Shown here one piece after another: positions 1-6,228 of a stretch of 8,154 nt of DNA. This DNA comes from DATDMG01 sp036518955 (GTDB lineage Bacteria > Actinomycetota > Actinomycetes > Actinomycetales > Kineosporiaceae): assembly GCA_036518955.1 (NCBI GenBank), contig DATDMG010000327.1, forward strand, positions 1 to 8,154, written 5' to 3'. How positions within the stretch are numbered: the first letter of the stretch is position 1; each line of letters starts with the position of its first letter. The notes beneath the pieces were generated by a model. That model saw only the letters and a list, made by a program, of their open reading frames with translations, made no database searches and was not told the DNA's origin. The position numbers were made by a program, and so were the translations under genes.

Positions 1-1
1 T

Positions 2-190
2 CAGTCGGACGCGTACAGCGCAGTGGTGAAGGCGTGCCTGGCGATCCGTCGCTGCACAGGAATCACTGTATGGGGGGTGACTGACGCGACCTCGTGGCGT
101 GGCAATGCTACCCCGACGCTGTTCGACGGTAACTATGCAAGGAAGCCATCGTACCTGGCCGCGCTGGCCGCGCTGAAGGGGGCCCGCTAG
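2..190 (+). CDS. GH10 endo-1,4-beta-xylanase, C-terminal end (partial)
   Basis: The open frame enters from the left edge and ends at the TAG at 188-190, leaving 62 residues. It contains CTGITVWGVTDATSWRG followed by TPTLFDGNYARKPSYLAAL. These match the last beta-strand and helix of family 10 xylanases, whose usual form is 'GITVWGVTD..SWR......P LLFD.N...KPAY'. The Trp of WGVTD lines the substrate cleft in this family. The two Cys residues of CLAIRRC match the disulfide common in secreted actinomycete members. The catalytic glutamates lie outside the window. The family hydrolyses internal beta-1,4 bonds of xylan outside the cell. The protein ends shortly after the catalytic domain, in KGAR, so no C-terminal carbohydrate-binding module follows. 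The gene converges on a decayed PhoX-like gene. Whether the upstream part is intact cannot be seen. Confidence 0.88.
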   Translation, partial: QSDAYSAVVKACLAIRRCTGITVWGVTDATSWRGNATPTLFDGNYARKPSYLAALAALKGAR

Positions 191-218
191 TCCAGCCCAG
201 CCCAGCCAGCGTCAGGCA

Positions 219-906
219 GCGTTCGTCGTCACCGACCAGTTCCTGCCCAGCGACCCATGACACGGGCTTGCCGCTGAATCCGGAGTCCACGGTGGCGGAC
301 GGGTCGCGGCCCTCGGCCAGGAACCGGACCGGTTGTCGCCCGGTGGCGTAGCTGTTCGTCAGATCGAAGGTGTAGCCGGAGTCCAGGGTCTTGCGTTGGG
401 TGTGCAGGGTGTCGCCGGCGTCCTCCACGACCGCCAGGGTGTCGGCGGAGACGAAGGTGAGGTTGTCGAACCCGGCGTGGGCCTGGTCGCCCGTGTGGAG
501 CGGGGTCAGGGTGCCGTCCGTTCTCGGGTCGTTTGAACGGCGTCGCGCCCGCGGCTTTCGCCATCGGCTGGAAGGTGATCGGTGTGCCGGACGTGCCGAT
601 CACCTGGAGCGCCTCCAGGCGGCCGCCGAGCGTGAGGTCGGTGCGGTTCTTCGGGACGAGGCGGTACACGAAGCTGTTGGGCAGCTTCACGGTGGTGCCG
701 CTGATCGTGGCTCCGCCGACGTCCTCGACCAGCCAGACGTTGCCGTCGGAGTCGGTCTGCACTCCCTCGTATCCGCCGCGGCCCAGGGCCGCGCCGAGGT
801 CCTGCACGGTGGCCGGGTAGGTGGCGGTGGACTGGTAGACGCCGACCGTGCCGCCCTCGGTGGAGCCGGCCGGTAGGGAGTAGCGGTACAGCGAGACCGA
901 TCGCAT
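219..906 (-). pseudogene. DUF839/PhoX-like phosphatase-family remnant, truncated, frameshifted and internally deleted
   Basis: Two minus-strand frames each carry half of one protein. The first (906 to about 517) has STEGGTVGVYQSTATYPATV, then GGYEGVQTDSDGNVWLVEDVGG, FVYRLVP and KAAGATPFKRPENG. The second (about 515 to 219) has HTGDQAHAGFDNLTF, then VEDAGDTLHTQRKTLDSGYTF and FLAEGRDPSATVDSG. Both order and motifs fit secreted DUF839/PhoX-like proteins of streptomycetes (beta-propeller phosphatases or relatives). In intact members, as I recall them, PFKRPENG is followed by some 40-50 residues before the GDQAH block. A similar block, with a WVTIHDT-like motif, precedes KAAGATPFKRPENG. Both are missing here. 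The N-terminus with its signal peptide is absent, because an in-frame TGA lies about 24 bases upstream of the ATG at 904-906. The C-terminus after about residue 225 is also lost. It is almost certainly non-functional. The exact 3' limit is uncertain. Confidence 0.8.
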
Positions 907-930
907 ACGATCGGGCCCGACACCCGATCA

Positions 931-949
931 CCCCGCACGTAGAGCGGGG
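931..949. repeat. Small perfect hairpin resembling half of a type I-E CRISPR repeat
   Basis: CCCCGC (931-936) and GCGGGG (944-949) form a 6-bp stem around a 7-base loop, followed by ATGCTTGCC. Actinomycete type I-E repeats have the same stem followed by ATG..CC, but usually with a 4-base loop. No second copy occurs at the expected ~61-base spacing on either side. It is therefore recorded only as a hairpin, lying just beyond the broken 5' end of the PhoX-like remnant. Confidence 0.35.
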
Positions 950-1072
950 ATGCTTGCCTACACACAGTGCCGGGGTCAGTCCTTGGCGAACTCGCTGCTT
1001 CCTCGTCGACGTGAATCACACGCTGGGCTGATCTCCGGTCGGAGGTGGTCTGGCAGCTGCCATAGTTGATGC

Positions 1073-1582
1073 GTGATCGATAGGGACGGAGATATTCGCC
1101 AGGCAGGACCGTCGGACGCCGCCACCTTGGCGCGGCTGCTGCACGACTTCAACACCGAGTTCAACACCGAGACCGACAGCCAACCTGTTCTGGAGATCCG
1201 CTTCGCCCGGATCCTGCTGGACAACTGCGTCCTCGCCCTACTGGCCTCGCACGGCCCGCGGGACACCGGCTTCGCACTGATCACCCTCCGCCCGGCGATC
1301 TGGTTCGACGGGCCGGTCGCCACACTGGACGAGCTCTATGTCGTACCCGGCAGCCGCGATCGGGGGATCGGCACCGCGCTGCTCACCCGCGCCTGCGAAC
1401 TGCTGAGGGAACGGGGCTGCCCTGAGATGCACATCAACGTGGACGAGGTCGACGTCGACACCCGCAGATTCTACGAGCGACACGGCTTCATGAACATCGA
1501 ACCGGGAGCCGACTACCGGATGCTCTGCTACGTCGGCGCCACCGAACTCCCCGTGAACGGCGTCCGACCGGCCGCCCTGTGA
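1073..1582 (+). CDS. GNAT family N-acetyltransferase
   Basis: This 169-residue protein has the full GNAT fold. An N-terminal segment (IRQAGPSDAATLARLLHDFN, residues 8-27) is followed by the beta-4 strand LDELYVV (85-91). The acetyl-CoA pyrophosphate loop is R-D-R-G-I-G-T (95-101), with helix ALLTRACELLRERG behind it. The C-terminal motif is NVDEVDVDTRRFYERHGF (122-139). It should transfer an acetyl group from acetyl-CoA to an amine in the cytoplasm; the substrate cannot be read from sequence. The start is GTG at 1073. An in-frame TGA at 1067-1069 leaves no room for an earlier start, and the only GGAGG (1041-1045) is too far away at 27 bases. A leaderless transcript is possible, since CATAGT at 1061-1066 could serve as a -10 box seven bases before the GTG. 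A 12-base tandem duplication (1148-1171) encodes FNTEFNTE. The gene stands alone and converges with the minus-strand gene at 1740. Confidence 0.9.
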   Translation: MIDRDGDIRQAGPSDAATLARLLHDFNTEFNTETDSQPVLEIRFARILLDNCVLALLASHGPRDTGFALITLRPAIWFDGPVATLDELYVVPGSRDRGIGTALLTRACELLRERGCPEMHINVDEVDVDTRRFYERHGFMNIEPGADYRMLCYVGATELPVNGVRPAAL

Positions 1583-1665
1583 AGCACGACTGGACCACGC
1601 ACGATGTCACGCAACGCGTTGTCACCCCTTCCGTCGGGTTGTCCCAGACCCAGGCCTCGGATCCC

Positions 1666-1695
1666 GTGCAGCAGAGGCGTCTACCTGCTGGTCAC
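1666..1695. terminator. Possible stem-loop terminator between convergent genes
   Basis: GTGCAGCAG (1666-1674) pairs with CTGCTG-gt-CAC (1685-1695) around a 10-base loop with a 2-base bulge. It lies in the 157-base gap between the convergent ends of the GNAT gene and the minus-strand gene. There is no T tract, which is common in actinomycetes. The rest of the gap holds no recognisable gene. Confidence 0.25.
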
Positions 1696-1739
1696 GCACC
1701 GTGAAGGCGGCATGGAGATCGACGAGGCTCTGCTGGGAC

Positions 1740-2381
1740 TCAGGCCAACTGGTCCGTCATCCGCTGAGGTAGTTGCCGGTCCACCACGAGCCGCCGGACG
1801 TCGTCCAGCGCCAGGTACCGCCCGGTGGTTCCCTCCCGGCCCAGCACCCGCAGCAGGACCGGCCACTCGCCGTTCATCAGCCTGCGGTCGATCCGTCGGC
1901 GACGCCCGGCAGCCCGCTCGTAGTTGGCGTCCATGAACCGGGTGATCTCAGCCAGGTCCAGTCCCTGTTCGGTCGTGCCGTCGCTGCGGGTCTTCTCGCT
2001 CGCGAAGGCCCCCAACCGCTCCAGTTCCGCCGGGACGACGCCCGCCTGCACGTCGAGGATCCCTGAGCCGGCGCCTTGTTTGTCCAGCGGCCCGTGGCGC
2101 AACTCGTCCAGCCGCACGCCCTCCCGGACGGCGCGGACCAGGTGCTGCGGGCCGAGCCCGTTGGCGATCAGAGCGATGGCCCGCACGCCCGGCTCCGGCA
2201 GCCGAGGCGATCCCTCACCGGTGGCGGCGACCTGGACCAGCGTCCGGCCCATCGTCCCCAGCGGCACCGTGCCGTCGTCCAGGTATTCCTGCGCGACCAG
2301 GGCACGCAGGAACGGGCAGGGGTTGCCGGGCGAAACCTCCCGCATCCGATTCTCCAGCCTGTCGTCGCTCAGCACGGGCAA
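1740..2381 (-). CDS. Conserved hypothetical protein with a Pro-Cys-Pro motif
   Basis: This 213-residue protein has no signal peptide or membrane segment and should be cytoplasmic. Conserved-looking blocks are NPCPFLRALVAQEYLDDG (20-37), IALIANGLGP (69-78), LDELRHGPLDKQGAGSGILD (91-110), ITRFMDANYERAAGRRRRID (146-165), LMNGEWPVLLRVLG (168-181) and GRYLALDDVRRL (187-198). I recall similar actinobacterial proteins of this length but no assigned function. PCPFLRAL resembles the P-C-P-x-L-x-x-L of fungal heme-thiolate peroxidases, where the Cys binds heme iron; this is only a motif-level resemblance. The start is TTG at 2381, bounded by an in-frame TAG 24 bases upstream. ATG at 2345 (residue 13) is an alternative, and it still precedes the first conserved block. 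No good ribosome site was seen for TTG. The gene runs in the same direction as the LuxR gene, but a 284-base gap with a GH62 remnant separates them, so co-transcription is doubtful. Confidence 0.75.
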   Translation of the reverse strand: MPVLSDDRLENRMREVSPGNPCPFLRALVAQEYLDDGTVPLGTMGRTLVQVAATGEGSPRLPEPGVRAIALIANGLGPQHLVRAVREGVRLDELRHGPLDKQGAGSGILDVQAGVVPAELERLGAFASEKTRSDGTTEQGLDLAEITRFMDANYERAAGRRRRIDRRLMNGEWPVLLRVLGREGTTGRYLALDDVRRLVVDRQLPQRMTDQLA

Positions 2382-2400
2382 TCCGGTCCGGGTCGGCCCA

Positions 2401-2543
2401 GGCTAGCAACCCCAGGCTCGGACCCCGGCACGGACCCGGCCGGCGGCTGCGGGGTCGTGCCCGTCGTAGAGGTACCGCGGCCGGCACGGGTCGACCGCCA
2501 GGGTCTGGTCGACGCCCGCGCGCAGCGGTTCGCCGTGGCTGAG
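2401..2543 (-). pseudogene. GH62 alpha-L-arabinofuranosidase C-terminal remnant
   Basis: In a minus-strand frame with no usable start, positions 2543-2439 encode LSHGEPLRAGVDQTL followed by AVDPCRPRYLYDGHDPAAAG. GH62 enzymes from streptomycetes end with a block of the form D-I-S-H-G-E-x-x-R-x-G-x-D-Q-T-L-x-x-D-P-C-x-L-x-Y-L-Y-Q-G-x-D-P, then ...LPWRLGLL. The terminal LGLL is found here one frame away (SLGLLA, 2415-2401), and an in-frame TAG interrupts the first frame at about 2405. The bases before SHGE also look rearranged. Intact family members remove arabinose side chains from arabinoxylan outside the cell. Only about 40 of some 300 catalytic residues remain, so this is a dead fragment. 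The family call is from memory of the motif, not a search. Confidence 0.6.
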
Positions 2544-2665
2544 GCGAGGGAGTCGTGCCCTCCCGCCGACGGACAACCCTCGCGCATGACCTCGCTCTCC
2601 GCCGCTGCCTGCGGCCCCGTACCCCGTGATCGAGCCCTGACCGCCGGCCGTACCCTCGGCTCTCG

Positions 2666-5056
2666 TCAGGCGCCCGGGTGCGGCGGGTGGGCGCGTACCC
2701 AGCTGCCCAGCTGGGTACGGTTGTCAAGCCCCAGCTTGGTGAGCAGCCGCGCGACATGCCCTTCCGCCGTGCGCACGGACACCTGCAGCTCGATCGCGAT
2801 CTGCCGGTTGGGCAGCCCCCGGGCGATCAGGTCGGCGACCTGGCGCTCGCGGGGGGTCAGCGGGTCGACGCGTTCGAGGTCGGTAGGGTGCGGGCTCTGG
2901 GGCTCTTCGAGGGCGAAAGCGATCGCCTCGTCGCAGGACAGCCCCTGCCCGGCGGCGACGGCCTGCTCGTACTCGATGTCACGCAACTCCTGGCGGGCAC
3001 GTCGCTCGGCGGCCTGGTGGTACCGGACCAGATGCCGCAGGCCGGTGATCGGGGAGCCCAGGTCCTGCCACACCTCGCTCGCGGCGGCCAGCAGGGTGGC
3101 TCCGCGGGTGTAGCGGCCCTGCTCCACCGCGACCCAGCTGAGTACCTCCAGGCACATGGCCGGGCTGTACCGGTCATCGAGCCCGGCGCTGCGGTTGAAC
3201 CCCAGGGCCTGCGTCAGGTGGTCGGCGGAAGCGGTGAGGTCACCCCGCAGGTAGGCGGCCAGGCCTGCGCCCCACAGCGCGGCGGCGAACCGGTAGAACA
3301 CCTCCCCGGCCGGTTCGGTGCGCTCGAGCATCTCCCGGTGGCAGGAGGCGGCGAGGTCGTGGTCGCCCAGGGCTGCGGCGCTGATGGCGAGGCAGTGCAG
3401 CGTGTTCAGGCGTAGGTCTTCGTCGGGGTCTCCCCCGCGGGTGAGTGTCGCCAAGGCCCCGCGGAATGTCTGGGTCGACAGCTCGAGTTGGTCGGCGAAC
3501 ATCAGGCCCACACCCTGCACGAACGCGGCGAGGGCCAGCGTGCCGGCGTCGTCCAGCCGCGTGGCGAGCTCTTCGCCTTCCGTGAACAGGGCGAGCCCCG
3601 CCTCGACGTCCCCTTGCGCCATCGCCCAGTGACCGGCCATCAGCAGCGCGCGGGCGGTGCCGGGCGTGGGCTCCCGGGTGAGCGAGAGCGCTTGTTCCAG
3701 CCAGCGCCGACCCTCCTCGAACAGGCCCAGGGCCCACCAGTAGTAGTCCGGCAGGGCGACTACCAGGGCGGTGGCGCGAGCGGCTTCCTGCGGATCGGCC
3801 AGGCAGTACTCGACCGCCGCGCGCAGGTTGGGATGCTCCAGGGTCAGCCTGGTCATCCAGGCGACCTGACGGCTGCTGATCCAGTCGGCCCGGGCCCGGA
3901 CGACGAGGTCCTGGTAGAAGTTCCGGTGGCGCCGGTGCCAGGCATCCGGCTCCGGGAATTGCTCCAGTTGTTCCCTTCCGTAGTCGCGCAGCGTTTCCAG
4001 CATCCGGTAGCGCACCTGGTCGCCCCGGTCGTCACGCGAGAGGATCGACTTGTCGGCGAGGTCGGCCAGCACCTGGCCCACCTCGTCGGAGGGCAGGTCC
4101 TCGTCCGCGCAGACCGCGCCCACCGCGTCGACCTGGAAGCCGCCCACGAAGACCGAGGCGCGTGCCCAGAGCAGCCGCTCCGGCTTGGAGCACAGCTGGA
4201 AGGACCAGTCCACGCAGGCACGCAGGGTTTGCTGGCGGGAGGGGGTAAGCCGGCTGGCACGGCGCAACAGCGACAGCGTGTCGGACAGCCGGTCGCGGAT
4301 CTGCTGGGGTCCCAGGGCGACCAGCCACGCCGCGGCCAGCTCGATCGCCAGGGGCAGGCCGTCGAGCCGGTGGCAGATCTCAACCACCGCCAGTTGGTTC
4401 TCGCTGGTGAGGGTGAGACCGGGGACGACGGCCCGGCCCCGGTCCAGGAACAGGGCTACCGCCTCGGACGGCGGCAGCTCGGCTGAGGCCGGCTCGTCGA
4501 CCGGCAGCGGCGGAAGGCGCAGCGGCGGCACGGAGAAGACCGTCTCCTCCTCGCCGGCCAGGAGGGGCTCCCGGCTGGTCGCCAGCACCCGCAGCTCGGG
4601 GCACGCCTCCAGCAGTGCCGCCGCCAGCCGGCCGCTGGCGGGCAGCAGATGTTCGCAGTTGTCCAGCACGAGCAGCGCGCGCCAGCCGGCCAGGTGCTCG
4701 GCGAGCGCCTCGACCGAGGCCAGGCTGCCCTGCCCGCGCAGTGCCAGGGCGTTGGCGACCGCGAACGCCAGCATGTCGACGTCCGGGGCGACCGAACCCG
4801 CCGATGTCTGGTCGCGCCACTGGGTCAGGTCGACGAACCAGACGCCGTCCGGAAAGGCTCGACGCGACTGGGCGGCCGCGCGCAGCGCGACCCGGGTCTT
4901 GCCGGTGCCACCGATCCCGGTGAGCGTGACCAACCGGTGGGTGCCCAGCAGCCGCCGCACCTGGTCGAGCTCGTGCTGCCGACCCACGAAGCTGGTCATC
5001 TCGCCGGGGAGATTGCCGGATGATCTCCGCCGGTTCGACGGGTTCACGCCCACCAT
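2666..5056 (-). CDS. Large ATP-binding TPR LuxR-family transcriptional regulator
   Basis: This intact 796-residue regulator has an N-terminal P-loop ATPase of the NB-ARC/AfsR-like type. MTSFVGRQHEL (20-30) opens the domain. Walker A is GIGGTGKT (47-54), Walker B is ALLVLDNCEHL (127-137), the sensor is LATSREPL (158-165) and the GLPLA motif is at 233-237. A winged-helix-like segment (CVDWSFQL, 281-288) comes next, followed by roughly 350 residues of helical TPR-like repeats with many Ala/Leu/Arg pairs. The C-terminal LuxR/GerE HTH spans about 733-790 (LTPRERQVADLIARGLPNRQ, then VSVRTAEGHVARLLTKLGL). Proteins of this architecture bind ATP, sense an unknown ligand or partner, and activate transcription from the DNA-bound C-terminus. 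There is no obvious intact target operon in the window. The ATG at 5056 directly abuts the ribosome-binding sequence, so GTG at 5047 (codon 4) may be the real start. A possible operator lies 50-80 bases upstream. Confidence 0.93.
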   Translation of the reverse strand: MVGVNPSNRRRSSGNLPGEMTSFVGRQHELDQVRRLLGTHRLVTLTGIGGTGKTRVALRAAAQSRRAFPDGVWFVDLTQWRDQTSAGSVAPDVDMLAFAVANALALRGQGSLASVEALAEHLAGWRALLVLDNCEHLLPASGRLAAALLEACPELRVLATSREPLLAGEEETVFSVPPLRLPPLPVDEPASAELPPSEAVALFLDRGRAVVPGLTLTSENQLAVVEICHRLDGLPLAIELAAAWLVALGPQQIRDRLSDTLSLLRRASRLTPSRQQTLRACVDWSFQLCSKPERLLWARASVFVGGFQVDAVGAVCADEDLPSDEVGQVLADLADKSILSRDDRGDQVRYRMLETLRDYGREQLEQFPEPDAWHRRHRNFYQDLVVRARADWISSRQVAWMTRLTLEHPNLRAAVEYCLADPQEAARATALVVALPDYYWWALGLFEEGRRWLEQALSLTREPTPGTARALLMAGHWAMAQGDVEAGLALFTEGEELATRLDDAGTLALAAFVQGVGLMFADQLELSTQTFRGALATLTRGGDPDEDLRLNTLHCLAISAAALGDHDLAASCHREMLERTEPAGEVFYRFAAALWGAGLAAYLRGDLTASADHLTQALGFNRSAGLDDRYSPAMCLEVLSWVAVEQGRYTRGATLLAAASEVWQDLGSPITGLRHLVRYHQAAERRARQELRDIEYEQAVAAGQGLSCDEAIAFALEEPQSPHPTDLERVDPLTPRERQVADLIARGLPNRQIAIELQVSVRTAEGHVARLLTKLGLDNRTQLGSWVRAHPPHPGA
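2695..2718. repeat. Perfect 24-bp palindrome at the 3' end of the LuxR gene
   Basis: Arms GTACCCAGCTG and CAGCTGGGTAC (11 bp each) flank two bases, CC. The palindrome lies in the coding sequence for T-Q-L-G-S-W-V-R, about 30 bases before the stop codon. It could fold as a hairpin in the mRNA end or bind a dimeric protein. Part of it is explained by conserved residues of the LuxR C-terminus. Confidence 0.6.
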
Positions 5057-5063
5057 CTCCTCC
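5057..5063 (-). promoter_or_regulatory. Ribosome-binding site GGAGGAG that questions the LuxR start
   Basis: On the minus strand GGAGGAG runs straight into the ATG at 5056 with no spacer. A start at GTG codon 4 (5047) would give a 9-base spacer, which is more usual. GTG codon 2 gives 3 bases. Confidence 0.6.
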
Positions 5064-5107
5064 GCGGGCCGGCACCTGACATCGCATCCGAGCCGAGGAC
5101 GGAACCC

Positions 5108-5133
5108 ACTGTAAATGTCATCTTACCTACAGT
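5108..5133. promoter_or_regulatory. Inverted repeat, candidate operator upstream of the LuxR gene
   Basis: ACTGTA (5108-5113) and TACAGT (5128-5133) form an inverted repeat with a 14-base centre. A second pair, GTAA (5111-5114) and TTAC (5123-5126), is nested inside it. The segment is clearly AT-richer than its surroundings. On the minus strand it contains TAAGAT, a passable -10 box, so a bound dimer would cover the promoter of the LuxR gene. The size and style fit a TetR-type operator. Neither the regulator nor a divergent gene is visible. Confidence 0.5.
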
Positions 5134-5571
5134 AGTCCCGGCGCGGTGCGGGCGATCAGGACATCACCAGCCGGGGCGGAGCCGACCAAGCTCCCGGGCC
5201 GTGGACGCCGTCGGCCCGCCCGTGGCTGTCCGGCATCTCACGCTGCCCTGGCTTGGCCATCGGGCCGACGCCCGGTGCACGGCTCGGGCTACGGACGGAT
5301 CGCCACCGCCGGTGCTCGGGCCGCACCATCCGCCGCCGGTCTTGGAGGAGTGGGTCAGGTCTCTCGTGCACCGCCTACCTGTTCATGGCATCCGATCGAA
5401 CCGAGGGAAGTGCGCCGTCGTCGTTCACCCGCGCGTCGTGACGTAGCCCCGCAGGAAACTCGTCGAGCCGTTGGCAGGGGATCCCGCTTGACGATCACTC
5501 CGTCTGTAGGGTGTCACAAGATCCGGTGTCGGTGGTGGGTGCTCGGCGTAGGGCCGAAGGAAGGGGCAACG
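5134..5571. other. 438 bases with no recognisable gene
   Basis: Several open frames cross this stretch on both strands because of the high GC content. None shows a family motif, a good ribosome site or a sensible start. It contains no clear repeat. A TTGACG (5488-5493) and a TAGGGT (5507-5512) look like promoter boxes but are only 13 bases apart. It is probably decayed or intergenic DNA. Confidence 0.5.
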
Positions 5572-5708
5572 ATGTTCCGTCGTATAGGTGCACTCGCGCT
5601 GCTGATCAGTCTGGCACTGACACTTCAAGACGGCTGGGATATGACGTGAAGGACCTTGGGCAAGATAGAAGCAAGCTTGCTGCCTATCTGCGGTCGGTTC
5701 AAGACTGA
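5572..5708 (+). pseudogene. Secreted-protein remnant: signal peptide joined out of frame to a C-terminal tail
   Basis: ATG at 5572 follows GGAAGGGG (5559-5566) with a 5-base spacer and encodes MFRRIGALALLISLALTL. This is a basic N-terminus followed by a hydrophobic core, as in a Sec signal peptide. The frame then stops at 5649 after 25 codons. The next frame carries DTSRRLGYDVKDLGQDRSKL followed by AAYLRSVQD and a TGA at 5706-5708, which reads like a genuine soluble protein end. The simplest account is a small or once larger secreted protein that lost its middle and its frame. I do not recognise the family. An alternative is a real 25-residue hydrophobic peptide gene. The stretch is less GC-rich than its neighbours. 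Confidence 0.4.
5663..5689. repeat. 27-base near-perfect palindrome
   Basis: AGATAG-a-AGCAAG (5663-5675) is followed at once by CTTGCT-gc-CTATCT (5676-5689). There are twelve paired bases per arm, interrupted only by a one-versus-two-base mismatch, and the core AGCAAGCTTGCT is a perfect 12-mer palindrome. It lies 14 bases after the stop of the 25-codon frame at 5572. It could be a hairpin terminator or a binding site, or it could be chance inside old coding sequence. Confidence 0.65.
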
Positions 5709-5862
5709 TTGTCGGCTTCATGAGCGCCAGCAGGTCGGGTGGCAGTTCGCGCCCGCGACCGTGTTGGCGGCGATGCGGCGATGTTCCGATGGAATTCAAC
5801 GGTCGTCGTCCTTCGAGATACACTCGCATGCCGTTCTCGCCGCTTGGCCGCGGGGCTCGTCG

Positions 5863-5948
5863 GATCGGGCCGTCGAGGAGCCGAAGTGCATCGTCACCAG
5901 GTGCGGGGTGCCGTCGCCGTTGATGGTGGCGGGTTGCAGCTCGCCCGT
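5863..5948 (-). pseudogene. Fragment resembling a PPOX-like (flavin/F420) oxidoreductase
   Basis: The minus strand encodes GELQPATINGDGTPHLVTMHFG (5945-5881) and then, after a one-base frame change, LLDGPI (5880-5863). Pyridoxamine-phosphate-oxidase-fold proteins, including F420-dependent ones, carry a strand-turn-strand of the type 'GRLATINGDGTPHLVTMWYGLLDGRI' near the N-terminus. The match spans about 28 residues. The expected following block (KAQKVRNLxRDPR) was not found in any frame. There is no start and no continuation, so this is at best a short relic. Confidence 0.4.
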
Positions 5949-6181
5949 TCTGCCCCGGCCACCAGGCGGCGTGCGGCGTCCGGCTCGTGATGCCGGCGAT
6001 CACGGTCAGCGCCCGGGCCAGCCGCAGGCCGGCGCGGTCGAGCACCAGTTTCCGCTCGGGCGTCTGCTCGGCTTCCTGCCCCGGGGGACTGGGCGGGAAA
6101 TGCGGGCTGACACCCGCTCGGGAGGCCCGGAAATCGCCCCCCGGTTTCCGGCGGGCAGGACCGGCGCTATTCCTGGGTGCC

Positions 6182-6213
6182 GCGGGGGCCCGGCCCTGCG
6201 GGGGCCCGGCCCC
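6182..6213. repeat. Two tandem copies of a 16-base G/C repeat
   Basis: GCGGGGGCCCGGCCCT (6182-6197) is directly followed by GCGGGGGCCCGGCCCC (6198-6213), differing only in the last base. Each copy contains the palindrome GGGCCC, so the pair can form alternative hairpins. Confidence 0.85.
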
Positions 6214-6228
6214 TGCCAGGGGTGTGGA

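Noticed and set aside
921..958. Single type I-E CRISPR-like repeat
   Set aside because: The stem and the trailing ATG..CC look right, but the loop is longer than usual, and no second copy, spacer period or cas gene is present.
1604..1936. Plus-strand frame of 110 codons in the gap after the GNAT gene
   Set aside because: It has no ribosome site and runs antisense into the conserved minus-strand gene. The product shows no recognisable motif.
2076..3113. 345-codon open frame on the plus strand
   Set aside because: It spans the opposite strand of three unrelated features (hypothetical gene, GH62 remnant, LuxR gene). Its composition is that of a shadow.
3488..4486. 332-codon open frame on the plus strand
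   Set aside because: It is antisense to the TPR and ATPase parts of the LuxR regulator, with no motif of its own.
5156..5371. Minus-strand 71-codon frame upstream of the LuxR gene, considered as a regulator or transposase piece
   Set aside because: It has no HTH or DDE motif, no ribosome site, and an Arg/Pro-rich composition like other shadow frames here.
5488..5512. Promoter TTGACG...TAGGGT before the frame at 5572
   Set aside because: The spacer is only 13 bases, well short of the usual 16-19, and no better-spaced -10 box was found.
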